From Tessaracoccus massiliensis (GTDB lineage Bacteria; Actinomycetota; Actinomycetes; Propionibacteriales; Propionibacteriaceae), in the NCBI RefSeq assembly GCF_000826065.2, contig NZ_LN623537.1, positions 41,407 to 105,406 of the forward strand: a stretch of 64,000 nucleotides of DNA, written 5' to 3'. Below, piece after piece: positions 19,761 through 31,307 of the stretch (position 1 is the first letter of the stretch; every line of letters starts with the position of its first letter). The position numbers and the translations under genes are program-made. The notes beneath the pieces are model-generated. The model made no database searches. It saw only the letters and a program-made list of their open reading frames with translations, and was not told the origin of the DNA.

Positions 19761-20402
19761 ATGACCGAACACATCAATGAGCGCCCCGACGAGCAGGACA
19801 AGCACTTCGGCGACGAGGACGACTTCGCGGCCAACAACTCGACCAACCTCAACGACACCGCAGACTTCGTGGCGGAGGATGCCACGTCGGTCACCGACGA
19901 CGCCACCGACGCGGCGGCGGATGCTGCGGGCGAGCCGCACCACTCCGTCGACGGGCCGGAGCCGAAGGTGACCGCCGCCGATCAGATGGGCCAGAACTTA
20001 CGTAAGGCAGCCGAGGACACCGCCTACGCGGCCGTCGGCTTCGTCGGCCTCGTGGCAGACAAGGCCAAGGAGTTCTACGAGGACCAGAAGCGGCAGTACG
20101 CCGATTCGCACCCGGAGTCCGACAGCGATACCGGCGCCAAGAACTTCCTCGCTCAGCTGCGCGAGCAGCTCGACAAGTTCATCGATGAGGTCAACCGCGG
20201 TTTCCGCGACCTCGCGGAGCGCGGCCGCGCCTCCGCCAAGGACGGCGACAGCAGCTTCGAGGACAAGGCTGACCGCTTCGCCGAGAATGTCGCGGACAAG
20301 GGGGACAAGGCCGCCGACGACGTGGCTTCGGCCGTAGACCGGGCCGCGGAATCCGTCGAGGACTTCGCCGAGGGCTTCCAGCGCCCCACGCACGAGGCCT
20401 GA
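19761..20402 (+). CDS. Acidic, probably coiled hypothetical protein
   Basis: This 213-aa protein starts at MTEHINERPDEQDKHFGDED behind ggaggg. The N-terminal third is very acidic and probably disordered. A short apolar stretch (TAYAAVGFVGLVADKAKEFY) precedes amphipathic Ala/Asp/Lys heptad-like repeats (ADRFAENVADKGDKAADDVA). No enzyme motif is present. It resembles stress-linked, apolipoprotein-like helical proteins of Actinobacteria in composition only. A strong terminator follows. Confidence 0.6.
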   Translation: MTEHINERPDEQDKHFGDEDDFAANNSTNLNDTADFVAEDATSVTDDATDAAADAAGEPHHSVDGPEPKVTAADQMGQNLRKAAEDTAYAAVGFVGLVADKAKEFYEDQKRQYADSHPESDSDTGAKNFLAQLREQLDKFIDEVNRGFRDLAERGRASAKDGDSSFEDKADRFAENVADKGDKAADDVASAVDRAAESVEDFAEGFQRPTHEA

Positions 20403-20423
20403 CCCCTCACCGGGAACAACAAC

Positions 20424-20455
20424 AAGCGGCCGGCACCCTCGGGTGCCGGCCGCTT
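20424..20455. terminator. Bidirectional intrinsic terminator
   Basis: A near-perfect 15-bp stem (aagcggccggcaccc pairing with its complement) has a 2-nt apical gap. AA flanks one side and TT the other, so it can end both the + strand gene at 20402 and glgP, which ends at 20470 on the - strand. Confidence 0.8.
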
Positions 20456-20469
20456 GGCTGTGTGTCCGA

Positions 20470-23031
<2,562 letters not shown>

Positions 23032-23236
23032 GGCCCCAGACTAGTTTGAACGTGCATATTTCTCACATCGGGGGCGCCTTCGTCCGTCCCCGATGTTCGC
23101 GGTACCGCGGGTGCCGAATGCCTCCTTCTGGGTGTTGCCCGGCGTTGGGACGTGCGGAAAGCTGGATGCCACTGCCGGTTGAGCGGGACCCCACAAGGGT
23201 CCCCGGCCGGCCGAACCTCACGAAGGGAGCAACACC

Positions 23237-24028
23237 ATGCACCACGACGAGAACATTGACCAGCTGCTCGAAGCCACCGCCTACGACCCGAACGGCGACA
23301 AGATCGGCGGCGTCAGCGGCGTCTACCTTGACGACCAGACCAGCCAGCCCATGTGGGTCACCATCAACACCGGCCTGTTCGGGCTGCGGACCAGCTTCGC
23401 CCCGCTCGCCGGCTCGTCGCTGGAAGGCGACCGCCTGACCATCGCGCACGACAAGGACACCGTCAAGGACGCGCCCAACGTCGACGAGGATGGCCACATC
23501 ACGCGCTCGCAGGAAGACGAGCTGTACAGCTACTACCGCGTCGATTCCGGTGAGATCGAGGCCGAGCGGCTCCGCACCCGCCGCTGGAACCGCGACGACG
23601 TGGTGGCCGACGGGGAGCACCGCCCCGACGGCCCGCTGTTCGACCACGACCGCGACGGTCGCGGCCCCGTGGGCGAGGTGCTCGACGGCCCCGACGGTGA
23701 CCGCTTCGACAGCCGCCACGACGATTCCGGCCTCCGCGAGGACGACTTCCGTGAGCGTCGCGACGATCTCTCCGGGGACCCCGCGTACCGCAACGATCCC
23801 GCCTTCATCCAGGATCAGGCCGCGCAGGGCGACGAGCGCTACGTCGACAACGAGCGCCTGCAGGACCAGCGCCACGACGAGCCCGGCCTGGCCGGCGACT
23901 ACGTCGCAGGCGATGCCACCGGGCGTCCCGATGCCGCTGACGGCCCCGTCGGGGACCGCCGTCGCGGGGCAGACCCCATCGACGGTCTGCTCGACGATCC
24001 GGATGCGGACGGACGTCGCAACGTCTGA
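23237..24028 (+). CDS. PRC-barrel domain protein (third paralogue)
   Basis: This 263-aa protein starts at MHHDENIDQLLEATAYDPNG after cgaaggga. Residues 1-100 are a PRC-barrel (GVSGVYLDDQTSQPMWVTIN then TGLFG) nearly collinear with those at 5149 and 6141. The region DEDGHITRSQEDELYSYYRV is also shared. The rest is an Asp/Arg/Gly-rich, low-complexity tail instead of DUF2382. A role in stress or surface interactions is only inferred from the domain. A terminator follows. Confidence 0.8.
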   Translation: MHHDENIDQLLEATAYDPNGDKIGGVSGVYLDDQTSQPMWVTINTGLFGLRTSFAPLAGSSLEGDRLTIAHDKDTVKDAPNVDEDGHITRSQEDELYSYYRVDSGEIEAERLRTRRWNRDDVVADGEHRPDGPLFDHDRDGRGPVGEVLDGPDGDRFDSRHDDSGLREDDFRERRDDLSGDPAYRNDPAFIQDQAAQGDERYVDNERLQDQRHDEPGLAGDYVAGDATGRPDAADGPVGDRRRGADPIDGLLDDPDADGRRNV

Positions 24029-24052
24029 GGCAACTGACCTCCGCTGACATGG

Positions 24053-24082
24053 ATCGGCCGGCCCGGCAACGGGTCGGCCGAT
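24053..24082 (+). terminator. Intrinsic terminator after the PRC-barrel gene
   Basis: The stem atcggccggccc pairs with gggtcggccgat (one G-T pair) across a 6-nt loop. TCGTTTCT follows. Confidence 0.7.
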
Positions 24083-24218
24083 TCGTTTCTGAACAAACTG
24101 CGACGGCGGGTCAACCAGATCGAGACCTGAGGCGTATTACATATGAGCCCCGCATCCGCGAGGATGAACACATCCCAGGGGCACACCCGCCCCACAAGGC
24201 ACAGAGTTAGGACCTGCC

Positions 24219-25244
24219 ATGTCGCTTCTCCGCCGAACCACCGTCGTCGCCGCCGCTGCGGCCGTCGCCATCGCCGGGTTGGCCGTCCAGCCGTCCCACG
24301 CCGCCGAGGCCGACGTCTACACCACCCCCGGTGGGCACATCCAGAGCGGCCGGCTCTGGGACACCGACTGCTCCATGTACTCCTCGTCCGTGGTGCGCTG
24401 CACCACCAACATCTGGGCCACCCAGATCGTCTACGAGGGTGGCAAGTTCGTCAACAAGACCGGCTGGCACTTCAACAACCTCACCTACCTGCCGTCGACG
24501 AGGTCGTCGTGGGCGGGCAACCCGCTGGCCAAGGCGGGCGAGTTCACCAGCGCCGGGCGCCAGTGGAAGACCGAGTGCGACACCCCTGCCACGGGACGCG
24601 GCGCCTGCCGCTCCTACATCATGACCAACTACATCGCCACCGAGGGTGGCAGGTACGTCCGCAAGAGCGGCTACGTGTTCAACAACCTGGTCCGCTTCGC
24701 CGAGGGGTCCGTCGCGCCTGTGTCGAAGGTCCCAGCCCACATCCTCGACCAGAGCGTGCTGACGCACAACGGCCTCGGGCCGCTGACGTTCGCACCCGAC
24801 AAGGTCGACACCTACCCCACCGTGTTCCAGAACCTCGAGCGCCTGGGCTACGTCGTCCTCGGCGATGTGGAGGGCTGCGAGGCCTACGACAACGGTGCTG
24901 AGTTGAAGGCGCGTGGCATCTCCGTGGTGGACCTCGCCGATGTCGCCGTCACCAAGCCCGGCATCAAGACGGAGAAGGGCGCCGAGGTGGGCATGACCAT
25001 CGGCCAGATCAAGGCGCTGTACGGTTCGGCCTACAAGGAGGTCCGTAAGGACAACCACGCCGAGAAGCAGTACTTCGGTTCGGTGAAGGTGGGCGACCGC
25101 GAACTGCAGTTCCGCGTCGAGGGTGAGCCCTACAGCGATGGAAGCTTGCGCTACGCGCCGACGAGGCCGTTGCAGGATGCCGACGTGGTCGTCGAGATCG
25201 CTGCCCAGGAGTACCTCGCGGACGTGAGCTTCGGCGGCTGCTGA
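24219..25244 (+). CDS. Secreted protein with paired-cysteine domain
   Basis: This 341-aa protein has a Sec signal peptide (RRTTVVAAAAAVAIAGLAVQ, cut near SHA-AEA). Residues of about 32-165 form the paired-cysteine domain (YTTPGGHIQSGRLWDTDCSM, RCTTNIWATQIVYEGGKF, WHFNNLTYLPS, WKTECDTPATGRGACRSY) shared with the protein at 2275-4119 and the fragment at 4361-4543. The C-terminal half (ILDQSVLTHNGLGPLTFAPD, VGMTIGQIKALYGSAYKEVR) carries an MTIGQIKALYG segment like helices in extracytoplasmic calycin-like or BamE-like folds, and ends in GGC. Function is unknown. Confidence 0.65.
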   Translation: MSLLRRTTVVAAAAAVAIAGLAVQPSHAAEADVYTTPGGHIQSGRLWDTDCSMYSSSVVRCTTNIWATQIVYEGGKFVNKTGWHFNNLTYLPSTRSSWAGNPLAKAGEFTSAGRQWKTECDTPATGRGACRSYIMTNYIATEGGRYVRKSGYVFNNLVRFAEGSVAPVSKVPAHILDQSVLTHNGLGPLTFAPDKVDTYPTVFQNLERLGYVVLGDVEGCEAYDNGAELKARGISVVDLADVAVTKPGIKTEKGAEVGMTIGQIKALYGSAYKEVRKDNHAEKQYFGSVKVGDRELQFRVEGEPYSDGSLRYAPTRPLQDADVVVEIAAQEYLADVSFGGC

Positions 25245-25248
25245 CCCT

Positions 25249-25370
25249 CGCTGGTTGAGCCTGCGGGCGCAGCGAGCAGTGTCGAAACCCGGTGAGCCTC
25301 CATGTCACCCTCACCTATGGCTGCTGGCCTCGACACGGCTCATCGCACTCGCGGGCTCAACCACCGAGGC
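25249..25370. repeat. Dispersed palindromic repeat, paired copies
   Basis: A 42-bp unit (cgctggttgagcctgcgggc, then gcagcgagcagtgtcgaaac) starts 5 nt after a stop codon. The same unit follows stop codons at 39391-39431 and 45195-45236. An inverted, diverged copy occupies 25329-25370, so this copy can fold into a long hairpin. It may act as a terminator or REP-like element. Confidence 0.7.
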
Positions 25371-25389
25371 CGGGCCATAGGATCGCCCG

Positions 25390-26213
25390 GTGACCAGTGA
25401 CACCCCGGTTGAGAATCCCACGCAGATCTGGCGCTACATCGTGGTGGCGTTCGTCGCCCCGATCATCCATTTCGCGGTGCCGCTGATCCCGGCGCCGCCG
25501 GCGTGGTCCATGGCCATCCGGCTCGCAGTGGCCGCCGTCGTCATCGCGGCGCTGATCCGCTGGCTGATCCGCGACTCCCGCTCCTTCGTGCCCACCGCGG
25601 TGCGGCCCGGTGGATGGCCGCGCTGTGGGTGCTGGGCGGCATCGCCGTGATGATCGGGCCGCAGTTGCCGACGGCGGGGCGACACACTGACCAGGCCAGC
25701 GCCGCGATCGCTGAAGGCGTCGCGCAGTTGGGCATGAGGGAGGGCAGCCTCACCACCATCGGCCTGGTGCTGGGCTCCGCAATGATCGCCCCCGTCGCCG
25801 AGGAACTGATCTACCGCGCCGCCGTCTTCGGTGGTTGGCGCGAACTGTTCCTGCAGTTCATGCCGCTCGGCGCGGGCATCGGGGTGGCCGCGTTCATCTC
25901 CGGCCTGGCCTTCTCGTTCGCGCACTTCACCATCCATCCCTTCCAGGCGTTCATCTACCTGGCTGCCGGCGCGGTGTGGGCGTTGGCCTACCACTTCGCG
26001 GGCTCGCTGCTGGTGCCGGTGTTCATCCACGCCGTGTGCAACAGCTTCCAGTTCTGGCTGATGCTGCACGGCCCCAACCGGGCGTTCGACGGCGGGGCGC
26101 TGAACCTCGCGCTGCTGATGCTGGCGCCGTTCCTGGCGATGGGTCTCGCGTGGCTGGTGACCCGCGTGTTCACCTCCCGGACCGCGGACGGGCGGGCGCT
26201 TCGGGGCGCATGA
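25390..26213 (+). pseudogene. CPBP-family intramembrane protease, frameshifted
   Basis: The first frame (GTG at 25390) encodes a membrane start, IWRYIVVAFVAPIIHFAVPL to RWLIRDSRSFVP. At about 25600-25615 the protein continues in another frame with AALWVLGGIAVMIGPQLP. The second frame carries the CPBP/Abi motifs: APVAEELIYRAAVFGGW (EExxxR), FSFAHF and VFIHAVCNSFQFW. Together they make a normal-length CPBP glutamic protease. The shift falls in a G/C-rich run, so it may be a real mutation or a sequence error. Confidence 0.7.
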
Positions 26214-26217
26214 GATA

Positions 26218-26284
26218 TATCTCTACCAAATCGGGGGGGAGCGGTGTGGATAATCCACACCGACCCCCCTGATCGGTAGAGATA
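26218..26284. repeat. 67-bp imperfect palindrome between convergent genes
   Basis: TATCTCTACC at the left end pairs with GGTAGAGATA at the right. A G-run pairs with a C-run inside, and the centre reads gtgtggataatccacac. It lies between the convergent CPBP and tenA genes and could terminate both. A related copy is at 47091-47140, again between convergent genes. Confidence 0.75.
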
Positions 26285-26296
26285 AGTTGACCAGGC

Positions 26297-26983
26297 TCAG
26301 ATCTGCCACGCCTCGAGATCGTAGGACCGGGCCCAGAACTGCTCCTCGTAGTACGTGGCGTCCACGAAGGCGGTGAGCATCCGCTCCCGCGTTTCCTCGT
26401 CGGTGGCCGCGGCGGCCTCGTCCAGCAACTCGATTGCGCGCCGGGTCTCGTCCTGGAACACCGGATCGGCGTAGGCCGCGGCCCAGGCGCCGAATGGGTG
26501 ATCTTTCACGGCCGAAGCGGTCTGCGCCAGGCGTGCGCCGACGTCGGCGTAGACCCAGTAGCACGGCAGCACGGCCGCGACCCCCACCTCGTAGGGCTCG
26601 TAGGCCGTCATGGTCTGCAGCATGTTCACGTACGCGCGGGTGGTGCCCGAGGCGACGGTGGGGCGCGGCGCGCCTGCCAGCAGCGGGTCGGTCATCAGCC
26701 CGGCGTGCATCTGCACCTCGGCAGCGACCGCGCCGCTCGCGCTGGCCGCCCAGAAGCCCGAGGCCTCCGGGGACGGGGCGCGGGTGGCGAGCATCGCCAG
26801 CGCGCGGGTGTAGCCGCGCAGGTAGAAGTCGTCCTGCACGAGGTACTCGACGAACCGGTGGACCTCGAGGGATCCGTCGGCCAGTTCGGTGAGCAGCGGC
26901 AGCGCGTCGATCCGACGACGGATCTCCTCCGTCGCCTCCCATGCGCGGGTGCTGAAGTCTCCGGTGGTCCAGGTGATGGTCAT
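26297..26983 (-). CDS. tenA: TenA-family thiaminase II / aminopyrimidine aminohydrolase
   Basis: This 228-aa protein of the TenA/THI-4 family salvages the pyrimidine half of degraded thiamine by hydrolysis. It shows the family pattern FVEYLVQDDFYLRGYTRALA, LQTMTAYEPYEVGVAAVLPC with the active-site cysteine region VLPCYWVYADVG, and the C-terminal YYEEQFWARSYD. The ATG overlaps the thiD stop by 4 nt (ATGA), so it is the last gene of the thiM-thiE-thiD-tenA operon under the TPP riboswitch at 29297. Confidence 0.9.
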   Translation of the reverse strand: MTITWTTGDFSTRAWEATEEIRRRIDALPLLTELADGSLEVHRFVEYLVQDDFYLRGYTRALAMLATRAPSPEASGFWAASASGAVAAEVQMHAGLMTDPLLAGAPRPTVASGTTRAYVNMLQTMTAYEPYEVGVAAVLPCYWVYADVGARLAQTASAVKDHPFGAWAAAYADPVFQDETRRAIELLDEAAAATDEETRERMLTAFVDATYYEEQFWARSYDLEAWQI

Positions 26984-27822
26984 GCGTGCCCTTCTACAAA
27001 GTGGTCGACGGGGCCGTGGCCCTGTGCGGGGGTGCGGGAGAGTTCCCAATGGGAACCGGATTCGATGGCACGCATCAGAAAGTCGCGGGCCTTTTCAACG
27101 GATTCGACGCGCACGCCGGTGGCGATGGTGTCGCCGTGCAGCGCGGCGAAGGCGGCGACGGCCGATGACAGGGTGCAGCCCGTCCCGTGCGTGTGCCGCG
27201 ACGCGATGCGGGGGCCGGACAGGATGGCCACGCCGTCGGCGGTGGCGAACGCGTCGGTGACCTGGCCGTCGGTCAGGTGCCCGCCCTTGACGAGCGCGGC
27301 GCGCGCCCCGGCGTCGACGAGGGCCTTGGCCTGAGCGATGATGCCGTTGCCGTCTGTCGCGGGGGAGGCCTCGAGGAGGACTGCGGCCTCGGGCACGTTG
27401 GGGGTGACCACGTCGGCCTGGTGCATGAGGCGCTCGCGCACGACGGCGATCGCCTCGTCCTGGAGGAGCTTGTCGCCGGAGGTGGCGACCATCACCGGGT
27501 CGAGCACCACGACGCCGAAATCTGCGCGGCGCTCGTCGATCAGGTCCGCGACGGTGGAGGCGACCTCGGCGTTCGACAGCATGCCCAGCTTGGTGGCGGC
27601 GACGGGCAGGTCGTCGAGCACGGCCTCGATCTGCGCGCGCACGAAGGCCGGCTCGACGGGGCGCGCGTCTCGGACACCCTGGGTGTTCTGCGCGGTCAGG
27701 CCGGCCAGCGCGGCGGTGCCGTAGACGCCCAGAGTGTGGAATGTCTTGAGGTCGGCCTGGATGCCGGCGCCGCCGCTGGGGTCTGAACCGGCGATGCTGA
27801 GGGCGATCTTCGGGGTGGTCAT
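26980..27822 (-). CDS. thiD: Hydroxymethylpyrimidine / HMP-phosphate kinase
   Basis: This 280-aa ribokinase-fold enzyme phosphorylates HMP to HMP-PP for thiamine synthesis. Signatures are IAGSDPSGGAGIQADLKTFH at the N-terminus, LGVYGTAALAGLTAQNTQGV, VLDPVMVATSGDKLL and the C-terminal anion hole and base SRHTHGTGCTLSSAVAAFAA. It overlaps thiE upstream and tenA downstream by 4 nt each. Confidence 0.95.
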   Translation of the reverse strand: MTTPKIALSIAGSDPSGGAGIQADLKTFHTLGVYGTAALAGLTAQNTQGVRDARPVEPAFVRAQIEAVLDDLPVAATKLGMLSNAEVASTVADLIDERRADFGVVVLDPVMVATSGDKLLQDEAIAVVRERLMHQADVVTPNVPEAAVLLEASPATDGNGIIAQAKALVDAGARAALVKGGHLTDGQVTDAFATADGVAILSGPRIASRHTHGTGCTLSSAVAAFAALHGDTIATGVRVESVEKARDFLMRAIESGSHWELSRTPAQGHGPVDHFVEGHA

Positions 27823-28496
27823 CGGACCCTCCAGTAGGACATGAGTTGCTCGGCCGAGGCCAGGGGATCAGGGGAGGACATGATGGCCGAGACGACGCAG
27901 ATGCCGTCGACGCCGGTGTCGATCACCCACGGGGCGTTGACTGCGTTGATGCCGCCGATGGCCACGGTCTTGGCGCGCCCGGCGGTTTCGCGCACGATCT
28001 GTTCGGCGCCCTGCAGTTCGAGCGGCGGATCCGTGTCGGTCTTGGTGGGCGTGGACCAGATGGGCGACAGGCCCAGCACGTCAGCGGTGGGCTCGCGCAT
28101 CTCGAGGCGCAGTTGCTCGCTGTTGGAGATCGACAGGCCGATCATCGAGTCGCGACCCAGGCGCTGCCTGGCCTCCTTGATGTCGCCGTCGGACTGGCCC
28201 ATGTGGAAGTGGAGGCCGAGGTCAGCGGCGATATCGAGGCGGTCGTTGACGAAGATCGCTGCCTGGTGGCCGGTGGCGTCGAACACGCGGCGGGTGGCGT
28301 CGACGCAGGCCTGCGTGAGCTTGAGGAACTCCAGCTCCGTCATGTGCTTGTCGCGTACCTGCACGACGCCGGCGCCGCCGAGAACTGCCTGCTCGACGAT
28401 GCGGGGCACGCGGTCAGGGCCGCCCGCCAGCTCGGTGTCGGTGACCAGGTAGAGCCGCCAGTCGACGGACTTGGCGATCTTCTTCTGTGCCTGCAT
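27819..28496 (-). CDS. thiE: Thiamine phosphate synthase
   Basis: This 225-aa TIM-barrel enzyme couples HMP-PP with thiazole phosphate. Motifs are LYLVTDTELAGG, GGAGVVQVRDKHMTELEFL, IFVNDRLDIAADLGLHFHMG-like segment (HMGQSD), LSISNSEQL, LGLSPIWSTPTKTDTDPP and VAIGGINAVNAPWVI. The ATG overlaps the thiM stop by 1 nt (TGATG), and its own stop overlaps thiD. Confidence 0.95.
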   Translation of the reverse strand: MQAQKKIAKSVDWRLYLVTDTELAGGPDRVPRIVEQAVLGGAGVVQVRDKHMTELEFLKLTQACVDATRRVFDATGHQAAIFVNDRLDIAADLGLHFHMGQSDGDIKEARQRLGRDSMIGLSISNSEQLRLEMREPTADVLGLSPIWSTPTKTDTDPPLELQGAEQIVRETAGRAKTVAIGGINAVNAPWVIDTGVDGICVVSAIMSSPDPLASAEQLMSYWRVR

Positions 28497-29287
28497 CAGG
28501 CCTCCTCGATGTTCACGAGCTCCACCACCTCGGCGGGGGTGAGGGCGTGGAGGGCGTCGAGCCACAACTCGCGGTAGCTGCCGGGACCCTTCGCGTCGCG
28601 AGCTGCGAGGATGCCTGCGGCGCCGAACAGCGCGTGGGCGGCGACCACGGCGTCGTGGCGGTCCTCGGCGACGGCCAGGCATGCCGCGACGGTGGCGCCC
28701 AGCGAGCAGCCGGTGCCGATGACCAGTTGCAGCATCTCGTCGCCGCCGGTCACGCGGGTGACGCGGCCGGCGGAGACGATGAGATCGGTGGGGCCGGAGA
28801 TGCCGACGACGGCGCCCGTGTCGGCGTTGAGTTGCCGGGCGGTGTCGACGGCGGCGTCCACCTCATCGGTGGCGTCGACGCCGCGGCCACCGGCCGACGT
28901 GCCGGCCAGGCCGAGGATCTCGGAGGCGTTGGCGCGGATAACGGCGGGGCGGTGAGTGAGGAGGTCGCGAGCCAGCTGGGTGCGCACGGGCAGGCCGCCG
29001 ACGGCGACCGGATCGAGCACCCACGGCTTACCTGCGGCGAGCGCGGCGGGGGCGGCGCGTCGCATGCCCTCGTGCTGCTCGGCCGAGCCGTTGCCCACGT
29101 TGATCAGCAGGGCGGAGGCGAGGCCGGCGAAGATCTCGGCCTCCTCCGGCAGGTCGATCATCGCGGGGGCGGCGCCGACGGCGAGCAGGACGTTGGCGGT
29201 CACCTCGGGCACGACGGTGTTGGTCATGCAGTGCACGAGGGGGGTGGCCTCGCGCACGGCGGTGAGGACGTCGAGAATACGGGTCAT
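28496..29287 (-). CDS. thiM: Hydroxyethylthiazole kinase
   Basis: This 263-aa enzyme phosphorylates thiazole alcohol to the thiazole phosphate used by ThiE. It starts at MTRILDVLTAVRE, chosen because the ribosome site aaggga precedes it and lies at the end of the riboswitch. Signatures are PLVHCMTNTVVPEVTANVLL, WVLDPVAVGGLPVRT, IRANASEILGLAG and the catalytic VIGTGCSLGATVAACLAV. It is the first gene of the salvage operon. Confidence 0.95.
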   Translation of the reverse strand: MTRILDVLTAVREATPLVHCMTNTVVPEVTANVLLAVGAAPAMIDLPEEAEIFAGLASALLINVGNGSAEQHEGMRRAAPAALAAGKPWVLDPVAVGGLPVRTQLARDLLTHRPAVIRANASEILGLAGTSAGGRGVDATDEVDAAVDTARQLNADTGAVVGISGPTDLIVSAGRVTRVTGGDEMLQLVIGTGCSLGATVAACLAVAEDRHDAVVAAHALFGAAGILAARDAKGPGSYRELWLDALHALTPAEVVELVNIEEA

Positions 29288-29296
29288 GTGGATTGC

Positions 29297-29380
29297 TCCC
29301 TTCGCTAGCACGACCTAGATCAGGTGGTACGGGTCTGTTCTCAGCCCCTGAGGAGGGGCACCCCGGCTTCATCCCCGAGC
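29297..29380 (-). promoter_or_regulatory. TPP riboswitch (THI box)
   Basis: On the - strand the conserved TPP aptamer elements appear in order: cggggtgcccc, ggctgagaacagacccgtac, and cacctgatctaggtcgtgc, ending gcgaaggga. The last bases are also the thiM ribosome site, so thiamine pyrophosphate binding most likely blocks translation of thiM and the coupled genes. Confidence 0.95.
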
Positions 29381-29413
29381 CTACCAGTGGCGCACCGGGC
29401 GCTTCGGGCGGTT

Positions 29414-29569
29414 TCAGGCTAAAGGGGGTGGTGGGGTGCGGGCGGGCATGGAAGGGTGGAGATATGACGAAGAACGACAAGACCCTGGAAGTCAGGCTAA
29501 AGGGGGTGGTGGGGTGCGGGCGGGCATGGAAGGGTGGAGATATGACGAAGAACGACAAGACCCTGGAAG
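29414..29569 (+). repeat. Perfect 78-bp tandem duplication covering a start site
   Basis: Positions 29414-29491 are repeated exactly at 29492-29569. Each copy holds the ribosome site, the start atatgacgaag and the first eight to nine codons of the downstream gene. Because 78 is a multiple of three, both ATGs (29464 and 29542) are in frame. Confidence 0.9.
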
Positions 29570-30021
29570 ACGTCCTCAAGCTCACCAAGAAGCAGCACGT
29601 CGCGATGCTGATCACCCTCAAGGACGGCCAGCCCGTCAGCCGCCCGATGGGCGTGATGCAGCCAGAGGGCGACGGCACGTTCTGGTTCTTCTGCCTGGCT
29701 GATTCCGACGTGGCCGCGCAGGTTGAGGCCGATGCCCGCGTCAACGTCGCGTTCGCGGACAAGGACTACCTGTCCGTGACGGGTGGCGCCACCGTGGTGC
29801 AGGACGCGGCGCGCGCCCGGGAACTGTGGAACCCCGCCGTCGACGCCTGGATGGGCGACTGTGAGCCGGAGGACGCCCGCGTCCGCCTGATCAAGGTGAC
29901 GGCTGACACCATCGCCTACTGGGACACCCCCGGCACCGTCGGCTCCGTGCTCGGCATGGTGGGTGGGCTCGTCCGCGACAAGCGCCCCGACGTCGGCGAG
30001 AGCGGCGTCGTCGACGCCTGA
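29542..30021 (+). CDS. Pyridoxamine 5'-phosphate oxidase-fold (general stress 26-like) protein
   Basis: This 159-aa protein starts at MTKNDKTLEDVLKLTKKQHV. It has the split-barrel flavin-binding fold of the general stress protein 26 family (MLITLKDGQPVSRPMGVMQP, GTFWFFCLADSDVAAQVEAD, RVNVAFADKDYLSVTGGATV, and a C-terminal YWDTPGTVGSVLGM). Such proteins bind flavin or F420 and are stress-linked, with unclear substrates. A perfect tandem duplication adds an in-frame ATG at 29464 with its own ribosome site, so a form 26 residues longer may also be made. Confidence 0.85.
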   Translation: MTKNDKTLEDVLKLTKKQHVAMLITLKDGQPVSRPMGVMQPEGDGTFWFFCLADSDVAAQVEADARVNVAFADKDYLSVTGGATVVQDAARARELWNPAVDAWMGDCEPEDARVRLIKVTADTIAYWDTPGTVGSVLGMVGGLVRDKRPDVGESGVVDA

Positions 30022-30036
30022 TCCCCGCGACTGAAG

Positions 30037-30073
30037 CGATGGCCCCTCTGCCTGTGCGGCAGAGGGGCCATCG
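30037..30073. terminator. Bidirectional hairpin between convergent genes
   Basis: A perfect 16-bp stem (cgatggcccctctgcc with its complement) encloses the loop tgtgc. It lies between the stress-type gene ending at 30021 (+) and kbl ending at 30093 (-). Confidence 0.75.
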
Positions 30074-30092
30074 GCGTTCAGGGTGAGGCACC

Positions 30093-31277
30093 TCAGCCGA
30101 CCTCGGCGCGCGCGGCCACGAACGCTTCCACCGCCTTGTCCAGGTCGTCGCGGGTCAGCGCAGCCGAGAGTTGGGTGCGGATCCGAGCCTTCCCCTTCGG
30201 CACCACCGGGTAGGAGAACGCCCGCACGTACACGCCGCGCGCGAGGATGGCGTCGGCCATCTTGGCGGCGAGGACGGCGTCGCCGATCATCACGGGCACG
30301 ATCGGGTGGTCCGATTCGGGCACCTCGAACCCCTCCTCCACGATCCGACGGCGGAAGTAGGCCGTGTTCTCGCGCAGCGTCGTCAGCAGCCCGGGGCTGG
30401 AGGCGAGGTAGTCGATCACCGCGATCGCCGCGGCGGTAATGGCGGGGGCCAGCGAGTTGCTGAACAGGTACGGCCGCGACTTCTGCCGCAGCAGTTCGAC
30501 GATGGGCTGGCGCGCGCACGTGAACCCGCCGGAGGCGCCGCCCAGGGCCTTGCCGAGCGTGCCGGTGAGGATGTCGACCCGCTCGGTGACGCCGAACCGC
30601 TCCGGGGTGCCTGCACCGGTTTCGCCCACGAAGCCGACGGCGTGGGAGTCGTCGACCATCACCAGCGCGCCGTACTCGTCGGCCTGGGCGCAGATCTCGT
30701 CGAGCGGGGCCACGTAGCCGTCCATGGAGAACACCCCGTCGGTGGCGATCACGCGGTGCCGCGCACCCTTGGCCTCCTCGAGCTTGGCCCTGAGATCGGA
30801 CAGGTCGCGGTTCTTGTAGCGCAGGCGCTGCGACTTCGTCAGGCGCACGCCGTCGATGATTGACGCGTGGTTGAGCTCGTCGGAGATGATGGCGTCCTCG
30901 GGGCCGAAGATGGTCTCAAACAGGCCGGTGTTCGCGTCGAAGCACGACGAGTAGAGGATGGTGTCGAAGCCCGCGGTGCCCTTGCGGAGGAAGCCGGTCA
31001 GCCGCGACTCGAGCTCCTGGTGCTGCGTCTGCGTGCCGCAGATGAAGCGCACCGAGGCCATGCCGAAGCCCCAGCGGTCGAGCGCCTCCTTCGCGGCGGC
31101 GATCAGCTCGGGCGAATCGGCGAGCCCCAGGTAGTTGTTGGCGCACAGGTTGATCACGTCGCCGTCGAGCGTGCCCACGTGCGCGGCCTGCGCCGTCGTC
31201 AGCGGGGCCTCCTCCTTGTAGAGCCCCTCGCTTCGGAGCTCCTGTAGCTGCTGCTGGATGTCGTCAAGAAACTGCAT
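30093..31277 (-). CDS. kbl: Glycine C-acetyltransferase (2-amino-3-ketobutyrate CoA ligase)
   Basis: This 394-aa PLP enzyme splits 2-amino-3-ketobutyrate with CoA into glycine and acetyl-CoA, the second step after threonine dehydrogenase. It starts at [14 protein letters not shown]. Motifs are [71 protein letters not shown] and the PLP lysine in [16 protein letters not shown]. It lies downstream of tdh on the same strand, separated by a strong inverted repeat at 31308-31385. Confidence 0.95.
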   Translation of the reverse strand: MQFLDDIQQQLQELRSEGLYKEEAPLTTAQAAHVGTLDGDVINLCANNYLGLADSPELIAAAKEALDRWGFGMASVRFICGTQTQHQELESRLTGFLRKGTAGFDTILYSSCFDANTGLFETIFGPEDAIISDELNHASIIDGVRLTKSQRLRYKNRDLSDLRAKLEEAKGARHRVIATDGVFSMDGYVAPLDEICAQADEYGALVMVDDSHAVGFVGETGAGTPERFGVTERVDILTGTLGKALGGASGGFTCARQPIVELLRQKSRPYLFSNSLAPAITAAAIAVIDYLASSPGLLTTLRENTAYFRRRIVEEGFEVPESDHPIVPVMIGDAVLAAKMADAILARGVYVRAFSYPVVPKGKARIRTQLSAALTRDDLDKAVEAFVAARAEVG

Positions 31278-31307
31278 GATTCTCCTCGTGCGGTGGGGGG
31301 ATGTCGA

